Origin: CAVZMO01 sp963776195
GTDB lineage: Bacteria; Nitrospirota; Thermodesulfovibrionia; Thermodesulfovibrionales; SM23-35
DNA: 64,000 nt
Assembly (NCBI GenBank): GCA_963776195.1
Contig: CAVZMO010000016.1
Coordinates: forward strand, 62,001-126,000
Direction: 5' to 3'
In this document: positions 51,705 to 60,338 of the stretch, piece after piece
Layout of the letters: the number at the start of each line of letters is the position of its first letter
Position numbering within the stretch: the stretch's first letter is position 1
Program-made: the position numbers and the translations under genes
Notes under the pieces: model-generated
Database searches by the model: none
The model's input: only the letters and a program-made list of their open reading frames with translations
What the model was told of the DNA's origin: nothing

Positions 51705-52985
51705 TTATTTCTTATGTGTAGCCCTCATTGTTTCAGCCAGCTCCTTGATCTCCCCAAGATCTTTTACCATCATCCCCCAACCATACCAATAGGCATAATC
51801 AGGATTTACGTGGAAGAATGCCTGATATGTCCTCATCCGATGTTTCATATACATCTGGAATAAGACCTGGTCTATATAAGAGAGTTTTTTCATATCACCG
51901 CCTCCGGTCTGCATAAAATACAGGAAATCCGGATAGGCAAATGAATAGTTATCAGGCTTTTTGATTATACCGTCTTTATAGAGACCTGCAACAATCTCAA
52001 TCGCTTCTGCGAGAAGCCGGTCAGTTTTCATCATCATTGTATCACCCATACTTAATTGCTCACGCGCATATCGCTCAGAATGACAATTGCTGCAGACTTT
52101 TATCATCTTTTCACGTTCTGCCCTCCATGTTTCTTCCGTTAGGCGTACCATATCAACTGACTTTACGGCTTCAAGGCGTGCCGTAGGTTCACCAGTTAAC
52201 GGATTTAAAACACCGAGCGCCTTTAGAATAGTAATTCTGTCTGCCTTCAATTGAGGATCATCGGGGAGAGGTAATCTCACACCAAGGAAACCCCACGCAG
52301 TCCTATTTTCGTGTGAACCTGCGGGCATGTGGCAATCCTGGCATTTCGGAGCGTGAGCGTCTTCTGGCAGGTTCCCTGAATCTCTTGTAAACCACCGAGA
52401 CCCGTGCTTAGCACTGCTCCACATCTCCCACTGGGGATGGTCATATCCCATATGGCACTGCTGACATGCCCTCGGATCTGAGGCCTCCTTCTTGGAAAAG
52501 GTGTGTCTCGTATGACATTCATCGCAAGAATTAATCTGGTATCTGTACCCCTTGTCTCGCTGTTCCTTTTTCTGCGTTTCGGTTTTGATCCCCATATTGT
52601 GACAACCGCCACATCCTCTTCCTCCTTCCATGAGCTCATCAGGTTCGACGTGGGTAATTGGCAGAGCATTCATAGAAACCCAACCAAAATTGTGTTTACC
52701 CTTGGCAAATTCATTGAACTGTTTTGCATGACATTGACTACAGATACGTTCATCCGGCATCTGGGCAAGATTTGCATCTTTAGTGTCATTATGCTTATTG
52801 CCGTGACATGTTGAGCAGGTAACATTGATCGCACTGTGCTTACTTATCTTCCAGTCTTTTACCTGTCCGGGCGTTAACTTCTCATGACATGAGACACAGG
52901 AATCCTCAGCAGCAAGAGATACTCTGATAAAAGTGAATACAATTAAGATAAATCCGAAAGACAAAGCACTAATTATTTTCTTCAT
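51705..52985 (-). CDS. octaheme c-type cytochrome, hydroxylamine-oxidoreductase family
   Basis: A 426-aa periplasmic protein with signal peptide (KIISALSFGFILIVFTFIRV, cleaved near LAAED) and eight CxxCH haem motifs: CVSCH, CSTCH, CSQCH, CGGCH, CDECH, CQQCH, CQDCH, CSNCH. The C-terminal helices (YMKHRMRTYQAFFHVNPDYA, YWYGWGMMVKDLGEI) match HAO. Nitrosomonas HAO has a Tyr crosslinked to its catalytic haem; HaoA-type relatives lack it and work as nitrite or hydroxylamine reductases. Which type this is cannot be settled by eye. No HaoC/CycX partner gene is next to it. It has its own terminator. Confidence 0.85.
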   Translation of the reverse strand: MKKIISALSFGFILIVFTFIRVSLAAEDSCVSCHEKLTPGQVKDWKISKHSAINVTCSTCHGNKHNDTKDANLAQMPDERICSQCHAKQFNEFAKGKHNFGWVSMNALPITHVEPDELMEGGRGCGGCHNMGIKTETQKKEQRDKGYRYQINSCDECHTRHTFSKKEASDPRACQQCHMGYDHPQWEMWSSAKHGSRWFTRDSGNLPEDAHAPKCQDCHMPAGSHENRTAWGFLGVRLPLPDDPQLKADRITILKALGVLNPLTGEPTARLEAVKSVDMVRLTEETWRAEREKMIKVCSNCHSERYAREQLSMGDTMMMKTDRLLAEAIEIVAGLYKDGIIKKPDNYSFAYPDFLYFMQTGGGDMKKLSYIDQVLFQMYMKHRMRTYQAFFHVNPDYAYWYGWGMMVKDLGEIKELAETMRATHKK

Positions 52986-53381
52986 GGTTCTCCTCCTTTT
53001 TTGTGATTAATGATTATTGATTGAGGTTGATAAAATCATGTTATTATAACACAAGCTCTTCGTATCCATACGCAGAATGGGCATCTTGCTTTGACAACTC
53101 GCTCTGCAGATTAACAGTGGAAACTTACAATCGGAAACGATGTGTTTTAGGTGTCACTTTCAGGAAGGACTTCAACGTGCATGTTACCCTCTGAACGTGT
53201 TATTACCGATAGTATTTGGGGTGGCAGGTTTACGTCGAAATAGATAGCAGAAATGAATCGGAATAGGCGGCAGCTTTGCAGCGGAATGAGTGGCAGGATT
53301 CACCGGAATATCCAATTATCCTATATACCATACCCCAACGACTTGATATAATGGTGCTGATACATATACCCATTGATAGTT
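52986..53381. other. intergenic stretch with IS remnants
   Basis: About 395 bases without a gene. 52986-53050 holds the leader and promoter region of the cytochrome gene (GGAGG site, AT-rich). 53215-53320 holds the right IS21-end-like repeats. The rest shows nothing I can name. Confidence 0.5.
53221..53316 (+). repeat. IS21-end-like repeat array, right
   Basis: Four degenerate tandem units of about 23 bases: GTGGCAGGTTTACGTCGAAA, GATAGCAGAAATGAATCGGAA, GCGGCAGCTTTGCAGCGGAA, AGTGGCAGGATTCACCGGAA. The array is inverted relative to the one near 50 kb, and its outer end (GGAATATCCA) points right, as for the second end of one element. Confidence 0.45.
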
Positions 53382-54083
53382 ATGAATAAAGTGTACGCAT
53401 ACGACGTGAGTACCAACGACTTTAGAATCTTTCGGTCTCCGGATGAGTGGAAAAAACAGATGACATTTGAAGGAGCCAAGAGTTTTCTGAAGGACCACTT
53501 AATGGAATCACTGAAAAACGAATTTTCACCCGCTCTTGAAGCATACCACGAAGATTCATACAAAACCGGAATTGGTAAGGGTTTCTTCAGTCTCCTGAGG
53601 ATAATTTTTCCGACGATAACATTTTTGGGAACACTCTATAAAGGTGCTGATGTATCAAAGTATGCTGTAAGTTTTATGAAGGATTACATGGGAAGGATCG
53701 ACTCAAATTATAAACATATGAGTGATTTAATATACATTGTTTACAGGCATGGACTCATGCATACACACATGCCGAAAGTCTTCGAAATTGACGAAAGATT
53801 TGTCGGCTGGGAAATTACGTATGACGACGACAAGCATCTCGAAATACGTAAAAGTAGAACTGAGATTAGTGTTCCGATCTCTCCGAATAGGTTGTTCCAA
53901 GATTTATTGCGGGCCTTGAAGAGATATATCAGCGATTTTGATGACCCTCGAAGGAACAGAGAATTATTAAAAAATTTCAAGGACGGTTTCACACGGATGT
54001 CTGAGGTTTTTAATGAATCGGAACTGTCGGTAAAAGGATGCAGAACAGGGGTTCTCTATATCAAAAACCTAAGAGAGAAATAG
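53382..54083 (+). CDS. unknown protein with HEPN-like RHGLMH motif
   Basis: A 233-aa protein without recognised family. The centre is helical (TFLGTLYKGADVSKYAVSFM) and carries YIVYRHGLMHTHMPK at about residues 122-136. RHGLMH fits the R-x4-6-H motif of HEPN nucleases, and the helical setting suits that fold. A 40-residue beta region follows, then more helices. ATG 53382 is preferred over TTG 53373. Adjacent to the IS-remnant block, so it may be an acquired gene. Function unknown; RNase activity is only a possibility. Confidence 0.5.
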   Translation: MNKVYAYDVSTNDFRIFRSPDEWKKQMTFEGAKSFLKDHLMESLKNEFSPALEAYHEDSYKTGIGKGFFSLLRIIFPTITFLGTLYKGADVSKYAVSFMKDYMGRIDSNYKHMSDLIYIVYRHGLMHTHMPKVFEIDERFVGWEITYDDDKHLEIRKSRTEISVPISPNRLFQDLLRALKRYISDFDDPRRNRELLKNFKDGFTRMSEVFNESELSVKGCRTGVLYIKNLREK

Positions 54084-54229
54084 TAAATCACAAGTCTCAA
54101 AAATAAGAGATTGCTTCGTTTCACTTCATTGGAGCACACGGCACTTCTTGCAAAGATAAAAACTTGCTCTTATGGCCCTATTTATGCTAAATATAGTAAC
54201 TTTTAAAAACCTTCCTACTGTTTGACGGA

Positions 54230-55264
54230 ATGATTAAAAAACTTACCTATAAAAAGGCTGGTGTTGATATTGACGAGGGAGAGAGATTTGTAAGGCTTAT
54301 CTCCCCTATGGTCAGGAAAACGTTCAGACCCGAAGTTATGACGGATATCGGTTCTTTCGGTGCGCTTTTCAGTCCGGATTTTAGGAAATATAAAAAGCCC
54401 GTGCTTGTAAGCGGGACGGACGGTGTCGGCACAAAGCTGAAAATCGCTTTTTTGATGGACAAGCATGACACCGTTGGGATAGACCTTGTTGCCATGTGCG
54501 TGAATGATGTCCTCACAAGCGGCGCAGAGCCTCTATTTTTTCTCGACTACTTTGCAACGGGAAAACTTGATTCGGATAAGGCATCAAAGGTCATCAAAGG
54601 TATCGTCAAAGGTTGCAAAGAAGCAAAGTGCTCCCTGATCGGTGGAGAAACAGCGGAAATGCCCGGCTTTTATACTGAGGGTGAATATGACCTCTCCGGA
54701 TTTGCCGTCGGCGTCGTGGATAAAGAAAAGATAATAGACGGTTCTAAAATAAGAGCAGGCGATGAGATTATCGGCATCGCATCAAACGGGCTCCACAGCA
54801 ACGGTTACTCGTTGGCAAGGAAACTTTTTTTCGATATAAAAGGGATGGATGTGGATACGCATATCCCCGGTGCCGGTACCACTCTGGGCCGGGAACTTCT
54901 CAAGCCGACAAGGATTTATGTTAAGGCATTCAATGTTCTAAAAAATAAGATAACAATAAAGGGGATGGCCCATATAACGGGCGGAGGTATTCCCGGAAAT
55001 CTTCCGCGAATTTTCCCTGAAGGTATCAGGGCGAATATTAAAACCGGCTCGTGGCCCGTCCCTAAGATCTTCAACCTTATAAGAGAGATGGGCAATGTTC
55101 CCGAAGACGATATGCGAAGGACGTTTAATATGGGTATAGGTTATGTTGTAATAATTTCCAAAGGTTTAGCCAAAGAAGCTCTTTCATTGCTCAAAAGGGC
55201 AGGATATCGTGCTTTTCTCATAGGAAATACAGAGAAAGGGGGTAAAGGTGTTAGATATTCATAA
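54230..55264 (+). CDS. purM: phosphoribosylformylglycinamidine cyclo-ligase
   Basis: A 344-aa AIR synthetase for the fifth step of purine synthesis. YKKAGVDIDEGERFV at the start, VSGTDGVGTKLKIAF is the ATP-binding signature, and CVNDVLTSGAEPLFFLDYFA and LIGGETAEMPGFY are family motifs. MAHITGGGIPGNLPRIF completes the C-terminal domain. Normal length. Confidence 0.94.
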   Translation: MIKKLTYKKAGVDIDEGERFVRLISPMVRKTFRPEVMTDIGSFGALFSPDFRKYKKPVLVSGTDGVGTKLKIAFLMDKHDTVGIDLVAMCVNDVLTSGAEPLFFLDYFATGKLDSDKASKVIKGIVKGCKEAKCSLIGGETAEMPGFYTEGEYDLSGFAVGVVDKEKIIDGSKIRAGDEIIGIASNGLHSNGYSLARKLFFDIKGMDVDTHIPGAGTTLGRELLKPTRIYVKAFNVLKNKITIKGMAHITGGGIPGNLPRIFPEGIRANIKTGSWPVPKIFNLIREMGNVPEDDMRRTFNMGIGYVVIISKGLAKEALSLLKRAGYRAFLIGNTEKGGKGVRYS

Positions 55265-55301
55265 GCGAAGGGGATTATTAATAAAGGCAAAAGGCGGCTC
55301 G

Positions 55302-56165
55302 TTAGTGCCCCAACGGTGAAGGGACAGGTCTCTTGTAACCCTTTTTTGAAGCAATGATATCCAGATGAATGGTTGAGATATCTTCCAAGACAAGATCAGG
55401 CTCATAGTCGAATTTGCGAGAGTCCACTGTTTTAATGTATTGCTTGCAGTTATCACACAAATCTACGCGATAAGCCTCTTGCTTTTCTTCATAAAAGTAA
55501 TGCAGTTTTTCATGATCTCTGTTCTCGCAGAACGGACATTTGAGACGTTCTCCAGGCCAATGAAAACCGCAGAAGGAACATAAAAAATACCGGTGCCCTT
55601 CTTTATCAATCCCGGACATTTGAGGGGGCGAGCCGCAAATAGGGCAATATCCTCTTAGCCAGTTCTTGATATCCACCTGTTCTCTCAGATTTTCAATATT
55701 GGATTTAAGAGAAGGCTGAATGCTTATGCGGATCAGGAATTTCAGGACAGCCTGGTCGATATTAAACTCTTCTGCAATCGTATTCAGGTACAAATCATCA
55801 AAATGTCGTTTCAACATCTGCTTAAGGTTTAAGGCGTTAATTGCCAAAGCTTCTTCAATTGCCTGGATATTCTCCCGCATCTTTTCATTTGCATTTTTCC
55901 CGACACGGCATATTGATTCAAACAAGTTGATTGAAGAAGGGACATCGATGACGAAATCCTTTTTGTCTAGTAGAGGAAACCCTTCTTTGAACTGTAACGT
56001 CTTCAGGTCACTTTTTATCGCAACGGGAACAATATTCAAATCAGGCTTTATGGATTCCTGCGTTTCAAGAATCTTCTCATAAAAATCCAGAATATTATGG
56101 TAGAGGGGATTCTTTTTCTTTAGCCTTTTAACAAGTTCTTTTGTCTTTTCCAATGATGTATCCAT
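55302..56165 (-). CDS. fdhE: formate dehydrogenase accessory protein FdhE
   Basis: A 287-aa protein needed for assembly or activation of exported formate dehydrogenases. Its four CxxC pairs bind iron: YCPICGSPP, LCSFCGFHW, KCPFCENRD and LCDNCKQYI. The N-terminal helical half is typical of the family. ATG 56165 (AAAGAGG upstream) is preferred over TTG 56174. It lies downstream of the dehydrogenase beta gene, separated by a strong terminator. Confidence 0.9.
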   Translation of the reverse strand: MDTSLEKTKELVKRLKKKNPLYHNILDFYEKILETQESIKPDLNIVPVAIKSDLKTLQFKEGFPLLDKKDFVIDVPSSINLFESICRVGKNANEKMRENIQAIEEALAINALNLKQMLKRHFDDLYLNTIAEEFNIDQAVLKFLIRISIQPSLKSNIENLREQVDIKNWLRGYCPICGSPPQMSGIDKEGHRYFLCSFCGFHWPGERLKCPFCENRDHEKLHYFYEEKQEAYRVDLCDNCKQYIKTVDSRKFDYEPDLVLEDISTIHLDIIASKKGYKRPVPSPLGH

Positions 56166-56233
56166 ATTAGGCAACCTCTTTCATGGGGAGATGGCAGCTA
56201 CCTTGCAACTCTGCTGCGTAGTAGTCCATTTTC

Positions 56234-56276
56234 AAAAAAATGGCTTGTTCCGACATGTGCCCGGAACAAGCCATTT
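56234..56276 (-). terminator. strong terminator between formate dehydrogenase beta gene and fdhE
   Basis: A perfect 15-bp stem (AAATGGCTTGTTCCG against its complement, 56238-56252 and 56262-56276) with a 9-base loop. On the minus strand it is followed by a T-run. fdhE, 70 bases further, would then need readthrough or its own promoter. Confidence 0.85.
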
Positions 56277-56293
56277 CAGTACGTTATTAACGA

Positions 56294-57028
56294 TTACCCT
56301 GCCACCCGGCTGAGATTCAGTATCGGCTCAAAGATCTTCTTTATAGCCGCCATCCTTGTGATTTCCTTAACGGTATCGGCAGAGGCGAATTTGTGGTATT
56401 TCTTCGGATCATCGGCAAAGAGTATGATGGCCCGCTGATAGTCAACTCCGGTAAGCTCTGCTTTCGGATAAGCGGTCTTAACTTCGGTCAATCTCTTCTG
56501 GGCCATTTCGAGCATTTTATCGCTGTCTCCGAAATTCATCGTGCCTGTGGGGCAGGTCTTCACACAAGCCGGAAGAAGCCCTTCCCTAATCCTGTCGATG
56601 CACATGGTGCATTTGGCCATTCCCTGTGTCTTCCCGTCCCAACGGGGGATATCCCATGGACAGGACTCTCTTATCTGTTTGAACTCTTTTTCCTTGACCT
56701 TCACCTTTGGATTATACAGGACCGCACCGGTTGATGAGTCCTGTGTTATGGCGTTCACTTTCAAAGATTCAGCCATTATTTTACAGGGAGGTGTGGTGCA
56801 GTGCCTGCACTGGTCCGTGAAGAAATACCATTTTAGTTTTCCGTTCTCTTCCAATTCACTGAACCTCACCAATTTATACGTAACGTAGGAAAGGTCTTCA
56901 GGATTCTGATGGGTCCCGCGCTGGACGGTCTTCGTGCCGGGATTCATATTCCACTGCTTGCACGCTATCTGGCACCCCCGGCAAGCGGTACATTTTGTTG
57001 TATCAATAAAGAAGGATTTACCTGACAT
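56294..57028 (-). CDS. formate dehydrogenase iron-sulfur (beta) subunit
   Basis: A 244-aa ferredoxin-like protein with four [4Fe-4S] motifs: CTACRGCQIACKQW, CRHCTTPPC, the ESCPWDIPRWDGKTQGMAKC region with CTMCIDRI, and CVKTCPTGTM. It passes electrons from the molybdenum/tungsten subunit onward. No C-terminal membrane helix is present, unlike E. coli FdnH, so the partner must be another protein. It follows the alpha gene by 15 bases. Confidence 0.9.
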   Translation of the reverse strand: MSGKSFFIDTTKCTACRGCQIACKQWNMNPGTKTVQRGTHQNPEDLSYVTYKLVRFSELEENGKLKWYFFTDQCRHCTTPPCKIMAESLKVNAITQDSSTGAVLYNPKVKVKEKEFKQIRESCPWDIPRWDGKTQGMAKCTMCIDRIREGLLPACVKTCPTGTMNFGDSDKMLEMAQKRLTEVKTAYPKAELTGVDYQRAIILFADDPKKYHKFASADTVKEITRMAAIKKIFEPILNLSRVAG

Positions 57029-57043
57029 TTTTAATCACCTCCC

Positions 57044-58900
57044 CTAAGCTTTCCTGACCTTTTTGGTCGGTTGTGCGGTTATTTTGGTTACATTAGCCAT
57101 AAATGCCTTTGATTCCGGTATCATGGTATTGGGGTCACCGATGGTCGGAGTCAATAAGTTCGCACTTTCACCGCCATCTTTTGGATGCAACCAGCCAAAA
57201 TGCCAGGGCAACCCGATCTGGTGAATAGTCTGCCCGGCTATGACAAAAGGTTTAAACCGTAAAGTTACGATGGCTGCGGCTTCAACCTTGCCCCTTGGTG
57301 TCTCCACGAGCACCCGGTCACCGTTTGCGATTCCCCTCATTTTTCCCAGTTCCAGGCTCATCTCACAGAACATTTGAGGTTCAGCTTCTATAAGCCATGG
57401 CAGCCACCGGGTTAGAACGCCGGTCTGCCAGTGCTCCGTTACACGATATGTGGTGCAGACAAAGGGATACCTGGGATCACATGTTGCGAACGTATCAGGT
57501 CCGCCCTCGAATATTTTGACCACGGGGTTAATCCTTTGATTGGACATAATATTCTTTTCGATCGGGCATTCCAGAGGCTCATAATGCTCAGGAAACGGAC
57601 CATCTTTGAGGCCCGGACCGAACAGAGACGCAACTCCATCAGGTTTCATGATGAACGGATATACTCCTTCTGTTCCCATTGGCGGTGCCGGTCCGTCAGG
57701 GACATCCCCGGCCCATTTCTTATTCTCGGCATCCCATTTCAGTAAGATCCTGTTCGGATCACGAGGCTTACCATCTTGATCAACAGAAGCGCGGTTGTAA
57801 ATGATTCTCCTGTTGACAGGCCATGTCCAGGACCACTCCGGATACAGGCCTAACCCGGTCGGATCTGTCTTCTTTCTCCGGGCTGCCATATTGCCTGCTT
57901 CGGTGTAACTCGCAGAATATATCCAGTTACCGCAGGAGGTCCTTCCATCGTCCAGAAGGAAAACAAAGCTCGGAACAAGAGCGCCTTTCTTGTATGCCTT
58001 TTTGTCTACGGGATGCTCCTGAATATCTTCAAGGAAGTAACCGTTAATCTCTTTGGCAACCTTATGGACATCAAATTTCTTATTTGTTTCATAATCCCAT
58101 TTTAAATTCAAGACGGGATCCGGAAAAGCTCCTTTTTCTTTCTTATAGAGTGCCTGAACCTTCTTGAACAGATCATACATAATGTCTCCGTCGGGTCTGG
58201 CATCTCCCGGAGGATTCGTCGCTTTCCAACGCCACTGCATCCAGCGGCCACTGTTGCTGATGCTGCCCTCTTTTTCCAGAAAGGCTGCACAGGGTAACTG
58301 GAAGACTTCGGTCTTTATCTGCTTGGGGTCTATTTCCGGCCCCTTCCAGAAGGAACCTGTTTCATTGTCGAAGACGTTGACATTAACCATCCAATCGAGT
58401 TTTGCCAATGCCTGACGGACTTTTCCTGCATTTGCACTTGAACAGGCAGGGTTCATACCCCAGGCAAAGAAACCGGTGAAGGCCCCTTTATACATCTGAT
58501 CAAAGAGATTGAGCCAGGATGCGTCCTGTGTCGGGTCCAGCTTTGGGAGCCAGCTATAACAGAAATCATTTGCCTTGGTCGCCTTATCACCATAAAAAGA
58601 TTTCAAAAGGCTCGCGAAATACTTCGGCCTGTTTTTCCACCAGTTGACACTTCTGGGGTCCTTTGTGGCAGGAGTTGTCTTGTTGTAATCCTCAAGAATG
58701 GCCCACTGTGCACGAGGGGCCGGTAAATATCCCGGGACTATATGAAACAATAAACCCTGATCGGTAGAGCCCTGGACGTTGGATTCGCCTCTCAGGGCAT
58801 TAATTCCGCCGCCCGCAATACCCATATTACCAAGTAATGACTGGATAATTGACATGGCCCGGATGTTCTGCACGCCCACGGTATGCTGTGTCCAACCCAT
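57044..58900 (-). CDS. formate dehydrogenase alpha subunit, intact C-terminal two thirds
   Basis: A 618-residue clean open stretch from ATG 58900: MGWTQHTVGVQNIRAMSIIQ, GIAGGGINALRGESNVQGS, GRWMQWRWKATNPPGD and the final dinucleotide-binding domain with GLPWHFGWLHPKDGGESANL. All match the FdnG family in order. The frame is open a further 54 bases upstream, to the TAA at 58955. An automatic annotation would start here and miss the selenocysteine half. Confidence 0.8.
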   Translation of the reverse strand: MGWTQHTVGVQNIRAMSIIQSLLGNMGIAGGGINALRGESNVQGSTDQGLLFHIVPGYLPAPRAQWAILEDYNKTTPATKDPRSVNWWKNRPKYFASLLKSFYGDKATKANDFCYSWLPKLDPTQDASWLNLFDQMYKGAFTGFFAWGMNPACSSANAGKVRQALAKLDWMVNVNVFDNETGSFWKGPEIDPKQIKTEVFQLPCAAFLEKEGSISNSGRWMQWRWKATNPPGDARPDGDIMYDLFKKVQALYKKEKGAFPDPVLNLKWDYETNKKFDVHKVAKEINGYFLEDIQEHPVDKKAYKKGALVPSFVFLLDDGRTSCGNWIYSASYTEAGNMAARRKKTDPTGLGLYPEWSWTWPVNRRIIYNRASVDQDGKPRDPNRILLKWDAENKKWAGDVPDGPAPPMGTEGVYPFIMKPDGVASLFGPGLKDGPFPEHYEPLECPIEKNIMSNQRINPVVKIFEGGPDTFATCDPRYPFVCTTYRVTEHWQTGVLTRWLPWLIEAEPQMFCEMSLELGKMRGIANGDRVLVETPRGKVEAAAIVTLRFKPFVIAGQTIHQIGLPWHFGWLHPKDGGESANLLTPTIGDPNTMIPESKAFMANVTKITAQPTKKVRKA

Positions 58901-60124
58901 GGCATAGAGTACAGTGCCTGCCTTGTCCGGCTTGCCTGTTGCAGCATAGGCAGCTTAAACCTTTTCAAGATCATCCTGAGGAGTTCCCGTAATAGATGTC
59001 ACTTTCTCGGGAGTATATCGGGAATAATGTTTCTTGAGAAGCTGGAAGACACATCTCTCGTTCTGCAATGTCATGTCCCTTTTCGGAATGCCGTTTTCGT
59101 CTTTTTCTACCGCCCAGGTCGATTGATCATAAGACCTTTTGTTGGGATCATATCCCGAGAAAAGGCCGTCATCAAAACTATATTTGGGGTTTACAATAAA
59201 AGAGGCATTCGTATAATTTTGACATAGAATTCGTCGTAGAGATTATTGTCAAGGATATATTTGATCATGCCGCCAAGGAAGGCGATATCAGTTCCGGAAC
59301 GGAGACGCGCAAAGATATCGGCCTTTGCCGATGTACGGGTAAAGCGGGGATCTACATGGATGAATGTGGCGCCCTTTATTGCGGGCAGCCTGAATCCATT
59401 TAAACGAAACCGGATGGTTCTCGGCAACATTGCTGCCCATATTCAGAATAACATCGGCGTTTCGGAAATCGATATAATGGTTTGTCATGGCGCCGCGACC
59501 GAACGACTCTGCCAGAGCCGCAACAGTTGCGCTGTGTCATATACGGGCCTGATGTTCGATATAGACAAGGCCGAGAGATCTCAGGAATTTCTGGTAAAGC
59601 CAGCATTCTTCATTGTCCATCGCTGCGCTGCCGACCGAAGCGATACCATTCGTACCGGTTCACGACCTTTCCCGTCGGCATTCTTCTCCATAAAGCTCTT
59701 ATCGCGGCTCTTCTTGATGTTTGCCGCGATTTTGTTTAAAGCCCATTCCCAGCTGACTTCTTTCCATTTGTCACTGTTAGGAGCACGATAACGGACTTTT
59801 TTGAGTCGATTATCGTTTACGGCGATTTGATAGCGTAGATCCGCCTTTGGGACAAAGAGAACCTTCACTGATCGGGTGATCAGGGTCTCCCTCGGCATTG
59901 ATAACTTTGCCGTTTTTGTCTGTGGATACCAGGATGCCGCATCCCACGGAACAATAGCAACAGACGGTCGGAGTTTCCTTTGATCCTTTGATACGGAGTT
60001 CGGTCCGGAGTTCAGCAGCGTAAACCTCTGCAGGTGTCAGATCAAAACCCAGTTGGCTCAAGGTCAGGCCGGCTGCTGTGACTCCAGAGACCTTCAAAAA
60101 GTCTCTGCGAGTAATAACTTTCAT
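57044..60124 (-). CDS. formate dehydrogenase major (alpha) subunit, selenoprotein; reading frame heavily broken
   Basis: Read piecewise, this is a complete FdnG-like molybdo/tungsto-enzyme of about 1000 aa that oxidises formate to CO2 in the periplasm. It starts with a Tat signal (RRDFLKVSGVTAAGL) and a [4Fe-4S] site (VCCYCSVGCG, then SLCPKG). The selenocysteine codon UGA is at 59537-59539 in QARI-U-HSATVAALAESFGRG. Four single-base shifts (near 59842, 59655, 59380 and 59217) and an in-frame TAA (58955-58957) interrupt it. At 59380 and 59217 the change is one base in a GGG and an A run. The 3' two thirds are clean. Error-prone sequence or decay cannot be told apart here; the intact beta subunit argues for an active enzyme. 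Confidence 0.8.
59497..59539 (-). promoter_or_regulatory. selenocysteine UGA codon with SECIS-like hairpin
   Basis: UGA (59539-59537) stands where FdnG and FdhF have selenocysteine. The bases following it, CTGTTGCGGCTCTGGCAG, can fold into a small stem with wobble pairs and a GGCTC-type apical loop, similar in position to the bacterial SECIS of fdhF and fdnG. Sense coding continues in frame after the UGA. Confidence 0.75.
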
Positions 60125-60211
60125 AAAACCCCCCTTTTTTGATTTGTATATATAAGTATCATTTATAGGTAACTGAGCCTGAATGCAGGATAAATTGAAT
60201 AATATTATGAT

Positions 60212-60244
60212 AATTCATACAATCAATCACTTCAATTCATACAA
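60212..60244. promoter_or_regulatory. direct repeat AATTCATACAA x2 in the divergent promoter region
   Basis: Exact copies at 60212-60222 and 60234-60244, spaced 22 bases apart centre to centre, two helical turns. They lie about 100 bases upstream of both the formate dehydrogenase gene (minus) and the transporter gene (plus), so they are a candidate operator. Confidence 0.4.
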
Positions 60245-60338
60245 AATCTATATCACAAGTACGGGTTTCTGTCAAGATTTATTGAGGGGATAACGTAAAT
60301 AAACTTCAAAAAAAGTTAAATTTAAATTAATATCATGA

